Assembly: GCA_905233425.1 (NCBI GenBank)
Contig: CAJOEC010000003.1
Coordinates: 1-64,000 of the forward strand
Direction: 5' to 3'
Length of the DNA stretch: 64,000 nt
From: an uncultured Prevotella sp.
GTDB taxonomy: Bacteria; Bacteroidota; Bacteroidia; Bacteroidales; Bacteroidaceae
Position 1 is the first letter of the stretch. Each line of letters starts with the position of its first letter. A model generated the notes under the pieces. The model ran no database searches. It saw nothing but the letters and a program-made list of their open reading frames with translations, and had not been told where the DNA came from. Positions 53,694 to 61,330 of this stretch are shown here, piece after piece. Both the position numbers and the translations under genes were made by a program.

Positions 53694-54306
53694 TACGAGG
53701 CACCATATTCCTTATACTCTTCCAGATTGTCATCTGTGCGACGGCATTTGCGGACGATTACCCTGCCAAATGTAGGTTCGTACCACAGGTCCCGTAGCCC
53801 TGTACCGTTTTGCCCGCACCATTGTACCAGCTATAACGGCTTTTCGTGAAATCAATAACCGCTATTCGCAAAAGACAGGCTCGTTTTTCGCTTATCTTCA
53901 AAATATTTCTCACTTTTTTCTCATTAGAGCATCGAAATATAAAAAAAGTTGTAATTTTGCATCGTCAATTCACAGCCTAAGGGCTTGTGAAGAGACAACG
54001 ACATATTGAAAAGCGTCATTGATGCTCTGTTTTTGAGGTGTTTGAACTACCACAATCAAATCCAAGTCAAAGACAATAGCGGAGGTGAATGCGACGGGTG
54101 TAGTATATACTCCCGGAGTGTGCCGAGGGCAAATTATGCCCTCACGTACACTTTTTGGGGTGCATTATATACTGACCAGCGTGGGTATTCAGACTCTGTT
54201 CGTTCTACTACAGGTGGCTTCAGACGGCCAAAACACGATAGATTAGGTTACAAAAAGAAAGCAAAGGGTACTGATATAAACTATACGGCTACAGTACCCA
54301 CAAAGT
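53694..54306. other. Cassette right boundary, gene-free
   Basis: After the RyR gene a short frame without a start codon (about 53650-53787) encodes a hydrophobic segment like a signal peptide (G-T-I-F-L-I-L-F-Q-I-V-I-C-A-T-A-F-A) and is cut off by the right direct repeat, possibly a truncated gene. A hairpin GAGGGCA-N5-TGCCCTC lies at 54125-54143. A frame at 54006-54350 starts inside the repeat and has no family-like features. Confidence 0.5.
53780..54047. repeat. Long direct repeat flanking the cassette, right copy
   Basis: 268 bp nearly identical to 42118-42383, same orientation. Weak similarity continues for about 40 bp past the end. In contrast to the left copy, no gene follows it closely. 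Confidence 0.92.
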
Positions 54307-54391
54307 CAGACCTAACGCATTATAAATATTTTGGAAACGAATTTGAATAATTATCATAATTTTGTCCACGAATTTGAAAAATAATTATAAA
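54307..54391. repeat. Interspersed repeat (GGAAACGAAT family), copy 2
   Basis: It begins CAGACCTAACGCATTAT and continues GGAAACGAATTTGAATAATT...TTTTGTCCACGAATTTG. The inverted copy ends at 56084 with the exact complement of the first 17 bp, so the two copies bracket the esterase gene. Confidence 0.85.
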
Positions 54392-54582
54392 ATGATTATC
54401 CGCAATCAGGTGACTAAGACGCTGAAAGCGTCTCCTATCAATAACGAGGGTATGAGCGTAACGAGCACCCCCGATTGCAGGTGTATGGGTAACATCGACC
54501 CTAAAGGGGTCGCCCGTGCTCACGGGCGCCCCTCCCATCGCTGCTGATGGGGCACACCCTTCGGGGTGCGCGATATGGGCTG
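54391..54582. repeat. Palindromic interspersed element (AATGATTATCCGC family), copy 2
   Basis: It starts with the same AATGATTATCCGCAATC as the copy at 11124 and follows the same order: GACGCTGAAAGCGTC hairpin, CAATAAC-GAGGGT...CACCCCCG, ATCGACCCTAAAGGGGTCGC, CCCGTGCTCACGGGCG and CACCCTTCGGGGTG hairpins. The right terminal inverted repeat is missing or altered. Confidence 0.8.
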
Positions 54583-54625
54583 GTGAAAGAAAAAAACAGA
54601 AACAAACACATAACAACAACTGACT

Positions 54626-55798
54626 ATGAGAACAACCACATTTTTGTTTGCCGCCCTCCTGACGGCGGTTTGCAGCATTGAGACATTGGCGCAGGGAGCC
54701 ATACGCGACGTGTTCCCTAAGGGCTCCTACTCGCCTGTGACAAACATTAACCGAGGCGGCTACCCGCGTGTGCTGGCCGACGGCAGCGTGATGTTCCGCG
54801 TGAACGCCCCCCAGGCGCAGAGCGTGCAGGTTGACCTTTGTGGCACGAAGTACGACATGGTGAGGGCCGAGGGCGGCGCATGGGCGGTGACTACCAAGGC
54901 GCAGGTTCCCGGTTTCCACTACTATTCGCTGATTGTCGACGGCGTGTCGGTGGCCGACCCAGCCAGCCGGTCGTTCTACGGATGCAGCCGCTGGTCCAGC
55001 GCCATCGAGATTCCCGAGACGGGTATGGACGACTTTGAGGTTCAGGATGTGGCGCACGGCGATGTGCGCACCGTCTGGTACTACTCGAAGGTTGACGAGA
55101 CGTGGCGGCCGCTCATGGTCTACACTCCGGCGGGCTACGACGAGGGCGACAGGACCTATCCTGTGGTCTACATACAGCACGGCGGCGGCGAGGACCACCG
55201 GGGATGGATGGAGCAGGGACGCACGGCACAGATCATGGACAACCTGACGGCTGCTGGCAAGGCTGTGCCGATGATTGTGGTAAGCTCGAACAGCAATGTG
55301 CTGTCGCGCAGCGGCGGCATGGGCGGCGGCTATAACTGGCAGGGTATGCAGTCGTTCCGCAACGAACTGATTGACAATGTCATCCCCTTCGTCGAGAGTC
55401 ACTACCGCGTCAAGAAAGACCGCAAAAGCCGTGCCATGTGCGGCCTGTCGATGGGCGGAGGCCAGTCGTTCTACATCGGTCTGCGCTCGCCCGAGGTGTT
55501 TGCCAATGTCGGCGTGTTCTCGACAGGGATGTTCGGCGGAATAAGGGGGGCGTCGGAGTTCAATCTGGAGAGCGAGGTACCGGGAATGATGACCAACACC
55601 GAGGCATTCAACCGCCAGTTTGACGTGTTCTTCGTGACATGTGGCGAGCAGGACCCGCGAATAGAATACACTCGCAACATCGTGAAGAAGATGCGCGACG
55701 GGGGTGTGGAGGTGAAGTTCAACTCGTATCCCGGCGATCATGAGTGGCAGGTGTGGCGTAAGTCGCTACACGAGTTTGCGCAGTACCTGTTCAAGTAA
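54626..55798 (+). CDS. Exported esterase with N-terminal E-set/CBM48-like domain
   Basis: A 390-residue protein. A signal peptide (T-T-F-L-F-A-A-L-L-T-A-V-C-S-I-E-T-L-A) is followed by an E-set domain (about 40-130: F-R-V-N-A-P-Q-A-Q-S-V-Q-V, G-F-H-Y-Y-S-L-I-V-D-G) and an alpha/beta-hydrolase of the esterase D/XynZ feruloyl-esterase type: oxyanion region Q-H-G-G-G-E, nucleophile Ser in G-L-S-M-G-G (about residue 273), and the late catalytic His in G-D-H-E-W. Such enzymes remove acyl or feruloyl groups from plant xylan in the periplasm or outside, which agrees with the xylose genes at 27.7-30.6 kb. It is bracketed by inverted repeats. Confidence 0.92.
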   Translation: MRTTTFLFAALLTAVCSIETLAQGAIRDVFPKGSYSPVTNINRGGYPRVLADGSVMFRVNAPQAQSVQVDLCGTKYDMVRAEGGAWAVTTKAQVPGFHYYSLIVDGVSVADPASRSFYGCSRWSSAIEIPETGMDDFEVQDVAHGDVRTVWYYSKVDETWRPLMVYTPAGYDEGDRTYPVVYIQHGGGEDHRGWMEQGRTAQIMDNLTAAGKAVPMIVVSSNSNVLSRSGGMGGGYNWQGMQSFRNELIDNVIPFVESHYRVKKDRKSRAMCGLSMGGGQSFYIGLRSPEVFANVGVFSTGMFGGIRGASEFNLESEVPGMMTNTEAFNRQFDVFFVTCGEQDPRIEYTRNIVKKMRDGGVEVKFNSYPGDHEWQVWRKSLHEFAQYLFK

Positions 55799-55927
55799 TT
55801 ATTTTTTACCACAGATTTCGCAGATTTCACAGATTATGGCTGCGCACTATGATGGACCACGGATTTCGCAGATTTCAAAGATTCGATTACAGCAACTAAA
55901 GTTGCGATTAGCTACGCGGACAGATTA

Positions 55928-56084
55928 AACGCATTATAACGAAAAATTCCTTATTTATGGAAACGAATGTGAATAATATGAATAATTTGTCCCACGAATA
56001 TTTATAATTATTATTCTAATTCGTGGGCAAAATTATAATAATTATTCATATTCGTTTCAAAAAAAATATAATGCGTTAGGTCTG
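55928..56084. repeat. Interspersed repeat (GGAAACGAAT family), inverted pair, copies 3 and 4
   Basis: The core 55960-56058 is one imperfect inverted repeat with arms of about 40 bp (GAAACGAATGTGAATAAT...CCCACGAAT against ATTCGTGGG...ATTCATATTCGTTTC). Flanks are AACGCATTATAACG at 55930 and ATAATGCGTTAGGTCTG at 56068-56084; the latter forms the last codons of the minus-strand gene at 56076. Short TTTCGCAGATTTC direct repeats lie before it at 55813-55885. Confidence 0.85.
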
Positions 56085-56390
56085 CTTTTGCGCAGCAATT
56101 ACGTTTCCATATAATTCTATCAACCGGCGGAGGGGGAGGAGTTCGTTTTGATGGGCGCCGTGGATGGCAACGCGGATGCTGTCGGCGCCGAGGAGGCCTT
56201 TGATGATGTAGTGGTGGCTTTCAATCTTGAAGAAGGGCTGGGCAAGCGACTCAAGGAAAACCAAAGAGCCAAGGGGACGGAGGGCAAGGATGAAGTCGCG
56301 GCTGACGGGAGAGTCGAGGTGATACTGGAAAGCCAGCCATCCGGCTTCGGTGCATGGTTCGGGCGAGCGTGTGACTGCGGTGATTCTCAT
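56076..56390 (-). CDS. Small protein of unknown function next to a class V aminotransferase
   Basis: A 104-residue protein with a coherent conserved-looking body: R-I-T-A-V-T-R-S-P-E-P-C-T-E-A-G-W-L-A-F-Q-Y, S-R-D-F-I-L-A-L-R-P-L-G-S-L-V-F, A-Q-P-F-F-K-I-E-S-H-H-Y. I recall similar hypothetical proteins in Bacteroidales but no function. It is the last gene of a five-gene operon, 38 bp after the aminotransferase. Its stop codon lies inside the repeat element at 56068-56084, so the final residues come from the element. Confidence 0.75.
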   Translation of the reverse strand: MRITAVTRSPEPCTEAGWLAFQYHLDSPVSRDFILALRPLGSLVFLESLAQPFFKIESHHYIIKGLLGADSIRVAIHGAHQNELLPLRRLIELYGNVIAAQKQT

Positions 56391-56428
56391 GTCTTTTCGT
56401 TATCCGACGATTGGAGTCGGCTATTGCT

Positions 56429-57502
56429 TTACAGGCTTTTCGAGATTTCGTTCACGGCATCGACGAGAGTCTGTATGTCACGGCGTGTGGTGAAGTCGGA
56501 AAGCGAGGCGCGCACGGTGCCGTGTTTTCCTGTGCCGAGCCGACGGTGGACGAGCGGGGCGCAGTGGAGTCCGGTGCGAAGGGTTATTCCGTAGCTGTTC
56601 TGGAGTATATAGCCGACGTCGGAGGGGTTGAGACCGACGATGTTGAAACTTACGACCGGCCCTTGGTTTGCGATGGAGCCACCAGCGGGAGAAACTGCAG
56701 GCAGGTAGACATTGACCTTGGGGATTGAGCGCAGTTCGTCGACGAGCCAGAGGGTCAGCTGCTGCTCTTTCCTGAAGATGTCCTCAACTCCTCGCTCCAG
56801 CACATAGTCCACGCCGGCCTTCAGTCCTGCCAGTCCTGGCATGTTCTGCGTGCCCACCTCGTATTCCCAGTCGCCTTTGCCGGTGTAGCGTATGACGCTG
56901 CTGTCGCGGCCTGTGCCCCCGAACTGTGCGGGGCGCAGGTCGAGTCTTCGGCTGACGTAGTAGCCACCGGTGCCCATGGGGCCGAAGAGTGCCTTATGGC
57001 CGGTGAAGACGAGGATGTCTATGCCCCAGCCGTCGACGTCGATTGGTATGCAGCCGGCACTCTGGGCTGCATCGACCATGAGAAGCCGGGAAGCGCGGGA
57101 GGCGGTAGCTGCCGGGATGTCGCAGATCTCGCCCGTGACGTTGTTGCAGTGGTTGAGGAAAAGACAGTCGTACTGGCCGTCGTCGGAGGTGACAAGGCTG
57201 TTGAGCAATGGGCGGAGGACGCTATTATGGCTGTCCTCGGTATAGGTGAAGTGCTTCCAGCTCAGTCCCTGCACTATGCGGTTTACGGCATCGGTGGCAC
57301 TACTGCAGAAGAATATGCGCTCCCAGTCGCTGATGCTGAACAGCCGGCCTAACTGCTGTCGCAACGACGCCAGGAGGTCGCCGCCCTGCGAAAGACTGCT
57401 GCGCAGCGGACTGACAGGCGGTGAAGAAAGAGCCGCCGTCATGGCCTCGATGACCGACGGCGGCTTTGGGTAGCTTGTGGCAGCGTTGTTAAGATAGACC
57501 AT
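56429..57502 (-). CDS. Class V aminotransferase / cysteine desulfurase-like protein
   Basis: A 357-residue PLP enzyme. The N-terminus Y-L-N-N-A-A-T-S-Y-P-K-P is the class V signature; the pyridine-binding Asp is in L-M-V-D-A-A-Q-S-A-G (about residue 157) and the Schiff-base Lys in F-T-G-H-K-A-L-F-G-P (about residue 182). A catalytic Cys loop of true NifS/SufS is replaced by R-T-G-L-H-C-A-P-L, which keeps a Cys. It belongs to the family often annotated as cysteine-desulfurase-like aminotransferase; the substrate is unproven. Part of the 61.2-56.1 kb operon. Confidence 0.9.
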   Translation of the reverse strand: MVYLNNAATSYPKPPSVIEAMTAALSSPPVSPLRSSLSQGGDLLASLRQQLGRLFSISDWERIFFCSSATDAVNRIVQGLSWKHFTYTEDSHNSVLRPLLNSLVTSDDGQYDCLFLNHCNNVTGEICDIPAATASRASRLLMVDAAQSAGCIPIDVDGWGIDILVFTGHKALFGPMGTGGYYVSRRLDLRPAQFGGTGRDSSVIRYTGKGDWEYEVGTQNMPGLAGLKAGVDYVLERGVEDIFRKEQQLTLWLVDELRSIPKVNVYLPAVSPAGGSIANQGPVVSFNIVGLNPSDVGYILQNSYGITLRTGLHCAPLVHRRLGTGKHGTVRASLSDFTTRRDIQTLVDAVNEISKSL

Positions 57503-57526
57503 CTCCTTGGGGGGAGTTAATGGGAG

Positions 57527-58903
57527 TTAACGGGAGTTATGTTCCAGGACTTTGAAGCCCATGACATCGGAAAGGAGGCGGAGCATACGGGTGTAGTCGC
57601 CGAAGACGAGCACCTGATGGTGGCCGAAGCCGGCCAACTGGTGCATGAAACCGCGGGCATCGTCCATCTTTATATAATAATAAGGTGAACAGTAGACAGC
57701 CTCGAACTCCGACTTGACCACCTCTCCGCGTTTCACGCTCATGGTGTCGGCCATGGGGTTGAACCTTGTCAGCGTAACATATTTGTCCTCGTTCTCGGTG
57801 AAGTCCACCTGCAGTTTACCCCCGAATCCCTGTCCGGTGAATGCCCACAGCTTGTATTTGAGCGGTTTCTTGCCATAGCCGTTCATGCAGAGGGCTGGCA
57901 CGGCATGGTGTATGCGCAGCAGCTCGTCGGTCTCCATGTTGGGGTTACCCATGAACGCGGGTCGCATGGCGGCGGCCTGCATGATGGTCATGGCCAGCAG
58001 GGCGTTCAGGTCTTCCTCGCATCCGCTGGGGTAGCCCTCGTCCTTGAGCAGCGAGTGAGTGGTGCAGGGCGTGAACTTGCGGTTCTGCGGAATCTCGCTT
58101 GTGCACAGTTCGTGGCACGCCGTGGAGAACGCGTTGCAATCGTAGTCGTCCATCATGCGCTTTGCCGCGAGGTAGTACTTTATGTCGTTGATGAACCAGT
58201 CCTTGTTCACCTTCGTCTCCAACGAGCCGCCGATAATCCTTTCGGCTATCGGCCTTGCCTCCTCATCGGTAACCTCGTCCATATACTTGAATATGTCGCG
58301 GAAGGGCAGCTTCACTATCTCCATGCCATAGCGCGAGCGAATCAGCTCTGGGTCGCGTATGACGCTCTGAAGTCCGAAAGTGGGCATCGAGCCGTGGGTA
58401 AGCACCAGTGCCCGCGTGTTGGCCACGACCTTGCGCACCCACAATGCATGGGCAATCTCGTTCAGATCCCTTATATCCATGCACACGTATGCCTCAACGC
58501 CTATGGAGCGGCAGTAGGCGGCGAAGTCTATTCCCTCGTTGCCATTCTGGAGTATGACCACAGGCTTGCGGTAACGCTCGAGCTTGGGTATGCGCCAGTT
58601 CATGCAGAGGAAGAAGTCCACCTCGTCCATGCGCTCCTCAATCTGAGCGTAGACATTGCGCGGCACCACGAAATGCTCGTCGTAGCGTGCGTCGACGGCA
58701 GGAAGCATGTCGATCTCAGGCGTTGCCTGGGCGAGCATGTCCACAGCCTGGCGGAACGCCGCCTCGGCAGCAGCCGCCTCGGCTTCGGGTGTCATGTCCT
58801 CGGCATATCCTGCGCGGCAGGGGCCTTCCCAAAAGTGAGTGTGCGTGAGGCATCCCACAATGGGACGCACCACGAGTTTAAGGTTCATTGCCTTTTCTTT
58901 CAT
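57527..58903 (-). CDS. L-fucose/L-arabinose isomerase-like protein
   Basis: A 458-residue cytoplasmic protein with the Rossmann-type folds of the fucose/arabinose isomerase family: V-R-P-I-V-G-C-L-T-H-T-H near the start, F-L-C-M-N-W-R and V-V-I-L-Q-N-G-N-E-G in the first domain, then D-Y-D-C-N-A-F-S-T-A-C-H-E-L-C and P-S-G-C-E-E-D-L-N-A-L, in which the Glu could be a metal ligand, and a late A-G-F-G-H-H. The start may be the second ATG at 58888 (M-N-L-K-L-V-V). Substrate unknown. The upstream and downstream genes are spaced by 13-24 bp. Confidence 0.8.
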   Translation of the reverse strand: MKEKAMNLKLVVRPIVGCLTHTHFWEGPCRAGYAEDMTPEAEAAAAEAAFRQAVDMLAQATPEIDMLPAVDARYDEHFVVPRNVYAQIEERMDEVDFFLCMNWRIPKLERYRKPVVILQNGNEGIDFAAYCRSIGVEAYVCMDIRDLNEIAHALWVRKVVANTRALVLTHGSMPTFGLQSVIRDPELIRSRYGMEIVKLPFRDIFKYMDEVTDEEARPIAERIIGGSLETKVNKDWFINDIKYYLAAKRMMDDYDCNAFSTACHELCTSEIPQNRKFTPCTTHSLLKDEGYPSGCEEDLNALLAMTIMQAAAMRPAFMGNPNMETDELLRIHHAVPALCMNGYGKKPLKYKLWAFTGQGFGGKLQVDFTENEDKYVTLTRFNPMADTMSVKRGEVVKSEFEAVYCSPYYYIKMDDARGFMHQLAGFGHHQVLVFGDYTRMLRLLSDVMGFKVLEHNSR

Positions 58904-58916
58904 AGTGTTGGGGGTA

Positions 58917-59969
58917 TTACAGAGCCAAGCTCATGAATACGGGGAAATGGTCGGAGTAGTTAATGTCGGCCTTATGGTACGACTCACCCTCCATAGACTC
59001 GTCGTGGAAAATATAGTCTATTCGGATTTTCTTTTTGTTCGTCATGGTGTACATGAAGCCTTCGCCACACTCCCTGAAACCGTCCACAAGGTCGCCAAGC
59101 ATGGTCTCGTAGACGTAAGAATAAGGAACGTCGTTGAAGTCGCCACAGACAATCACCGGATACTTGGACTCTTTTATCAGCTGTGCCACCTGCTCGGCCT
59201 GTCGTGCACGACGTGCCATGCCGTAGGTGTAGACGTCGAAGATGGCTTTCAGGATGGCGCTTTTCTCAACGATTTCGCCCTGTCGTCTGTTCTTGTCGGC
59301 CCGGTGAAGCGCACCGCTGACTCCCGTCGTCTCCAAGTGGACGTTGAACACCCTTATCGTCTTGCCGCTGACATCGATGTCGGCCCACATACCGCTATTG
59401 TTAGTCTTGCCGAAATCAATCTTCTCCCACTTCAATATCGGGAAGCGGCTGCAGATAACCATGTCTTCACGTCCCGTGGCCATATACGTGAAATACTCCT
59501 TATAGCTGTCAGAGTTCAGCTTGTCGCCGCTAACGTTGTAATACTCTTGCATACAGAGTATATCGACCTCGCGGTTCTTCATTTCCATTAATATGTCCTG
59601 GGCTTTGAATCCTGTTGTCTCGCGTCCGAAACATGCCACGTTGTAGGATGCCACGTGAAGCGACGACGACTGCGGGCTGCCGCTGTTCCAACTGAAGTTA
59701 TAGATGGTCCCCACATACCTGATACAGCACAGCAGCGCCACTGCCGGGATGACCATCCAGTGCCACCGACGCAGCACAAGCCATACCAGCAGGGTAATCA
59801 GGTTTCCCACAATGAGGAGGGGCAGCGCATAGACGAGCATTGCCAGTGCTGTGTTTGTCGAGGGGTCGGCATTGCCTCCGAAAAGGGCGAAGATGGTAAA
59901 CACGGCCAGCAGCACAGTGACCACCAGCAACATAAACGAAAAATACTTGAAGACAGCCAGTTTGCCCAT
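58917..59969 (-). CDS. Membrane-anchored endonuclease/exonuclease/phosphatase-family protein
   Basis: A 350-residue protein. Three hydrophobic segments (about 10-30, 40-62, 70-88) precede an EEP domain (about 105-350): V-A-S-Y-N-V-A-C-F, the metal Glu in D-I-L-C-M-Q-E-Y-Y, V-F-N-V-H-L-E-T, C-G-D-F-N-D-V-P-Y-S and the final S-D-H-F-P-V. The catalytic set is complete. Such membrane-tethered members act on phosphodiester bonds, in nucleic acids or lipids, outside the cytoplasm; the substrate is unknown. It lies 7 bp after the kinase gene. Confidence 0.92.
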   Translation of the reverse strand: MGKLAVFKYFSFMLLVVTVLLAVFTIFALFGGNADPSTNTALAMLVYALPLLIVGNLITLLVWLVLRRWHWMVIPAVALLCCIRYVGTIYNFSWNSGSPQSSSLHVASYNVACFGRETTGFKAQDILMEMKNREVDILCMQEYYNVSGDKLNSDSYKEYFTYMATGREDMVICSRFPILKWEKIDFGKTNNSGMWADIDVSGKTIRVFNVHLETTGVSGALHRADKNRRQGEIVEKSAILKAIFDVYTYGMARRARQAEQVAQLIKESKYPVIVCGDFNDVPYSYVYETMLGDLVDGFRECGEGFMYTMTNKKKIRIDYIFHDESMEGESYHKADINYSDHFPVFMSLAL

Positions 59970-59976
59970 ACTACCT

Positions 59977-61242
59977 TTATTTGCCTACGTACTTCTCCAC
60001 AAGTGCAAGGAGATCTTCCATCTTGAACGGCTTTGCCAGGAAGTCATCGCATCCTGCGGCCTTTGCCTCGCGTATGTTCTCCTCGAAGGCGTATGCGCTG
60101 ACGGCAATGATCGGAGTCTCGTGGTTCACCTCTTTAATAATACGTGTGGCATCGAGACCGTTCATGTCGGGCATTCGGATGTCCATGAGTATGAGGTCGG
60201 GCTTTTCCTCTTCGTTGCGTGTCACAGCCTCAATGCCGTTGTGTGCCCTTATTAGGAGGTATTTGCGGCGTTTCTTCAGCACCGTCTGCACCAACTGGTA
60301 GTTGCTTTCCTCGTCTTCGGCCACCAGAATGACTTTCTTCTCGTAGTCTTCTCCCTTGCTGCTTACGCGAAGAGAGTTCTGCGAGTATGTGGTGTCGCGC
60401 TTGCTGACAGACATCCCGCCGATGGTGCCGTTGAATGGCAGCGTGAATGTGAATGTGGAGCCTTTGCCCAGCTCCGACTTCACGTCGATGTGCCCTTCCA
60501 TGCGTTCAACGATGATGCGGCACAATGCCAGCCCCAGTCCGTAGCCCCTCTGCTGATCGGCGTCTTTCGAGGCGTATGTCTCGAAGATATGATCGATGAA
60601 ATCGGGCGATATGCCTGAACCCGTATCTTTGACATAGAATTCAATCTCGGTTCCATCGTTCTTCAGGCGGTAGCCATAGTCGATAGAGCCTTTCGCCGTG
60701 TGCTTCAGGGCGTTTGAGATGAGGTTTGACAGCACCTGCGTGAGGCGGTTCTCGTCGGTGACCATCGATATGACTTTCTCAGTCTTGTTGCAAGTGAGTG
60801 CCACGGTGTCGGGACAGCGGAACTGGAACAGCTGTTTGATGCTGTTCATCAGCTGGTTGAGGTCGCATGGCACTTTCTTAATGGCAATAACTCCCGACTC
60901 TGCCCTTGACAGGTCGAGAATCTCGTTGAGCAAGTCGAGCAGTCGCCTGCTGTTGCTCTCAATAATCTCCATGTAGTTCTGCCTTTCCTCGGCTGAGTCG
61001 GTCAGCGCGATGATGCTGGCAAAACCCTCGATGGCATTCAGGGGGGTACGGATTTCGTGAGACATGTTGGCCAAGAAGAGCGACTTCATCTTGCTGTCGT
61101 TCTCGGCCTTTCGTGCCTTCTCCTCGTACTCCTTGAGTTTTTTGTTTGCCTGCTCCAGTTGCTCGTTAGCCATGTTAAGCCTATGGTTAACATCGGCATA
61201 TTTCAGGAGCAGAAGTTCTTTCTCGTCTTGATTCATCATCAA
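59977..61242 (-). CDS. Hybrid histidine kinase with C-terminal receiver
   Basis: A 421-residue soluble protein. A coiled coil (about 8-52) leads into HisKA with the His in L-A-N-M-S-H-E-I-R-T-P-L-N-A (about H62), a HATPase domain (N box L-S-N-L-I-S-N-A-L-K-H-T; G boxes D-T-G-S-G-I and G-Y-G-L-G-L-A-L-C), and a receiver with the Asp in L-I-L-M-D-I-R-M-P-D-M (about D354). There is no sensory domain, so input must come by protein contact. First gene of a five-gene operon. Confidence 0.95.
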   Translation of the reverse strand: MMMNQDEKELLLLKYADVNHRLNMANEQLEQANKKLKEYEEKARKAENDSKMKSLFLANMSHEIRTPLNAIEGFASIIALTDSAEERQNYMEIIESNSRRLLDLLNEILDLSRAESGVIAIKKVPCDLNQLMNSIKQLFQFRCPDTVALTCNKTEKVISMVTDENRLTQVLSNLISNALKHTAKGSIDYGYRLKNDGTEIEFYVKDTGSGISPDFIDHIFETYASKDADQQRGYGLGLALCRIIVERMEGHIDVKSELGKGSTFTFTLPFNGTIGGMSVSKRDTTYSQNSLRVSSKGEDYEKKVILVAEDEESNYQLVQTVLKKRRKYLLIRAHNGIEAVTRNEEEKPDLILMDIRMPDMNGLDATRIIKEVNHETPIIAVSAYAFEENIREAKAAGCDDFLAKPFKMEDLLALVEKYVGK

Positions 61243-61283
61243 AAAGGATAGTCAAAAAAAAGTGTTAGCTAACTTACAGGTTG

Positions 61284-61314
61284 CAAAAGTAGTAAAAATA
61301 TTTTTACCGACGAA
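61284..61314 (-). promoter_or_regulatory. Promoter of the hybrid kinase operon
   Basis: On the minus strand TTCG (61311-61314), 19 bp, TACTTTTG (61284-61291), 42 bp before the kinase start. The -33 box is weak. Confidence 0.5.
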
Positions 61315-61330
61315 AGATTTTAAGAATTAT

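Noticed and set aside
42118..54047. Reading the direct repeats as att sites of the integrase at 752-2101
   Set aside because: The integrase lies 40 kb away and att cores are usually short; nothing ties the two together. The repeats may equally be duplicated leaders.
54006..54350. 114-codon open frame after the right direct repeat
   Set aside because: Start codon lies inside the repeat, the frame runs through a hairpin and into a repeat element, and the translation resembles no protein I know.
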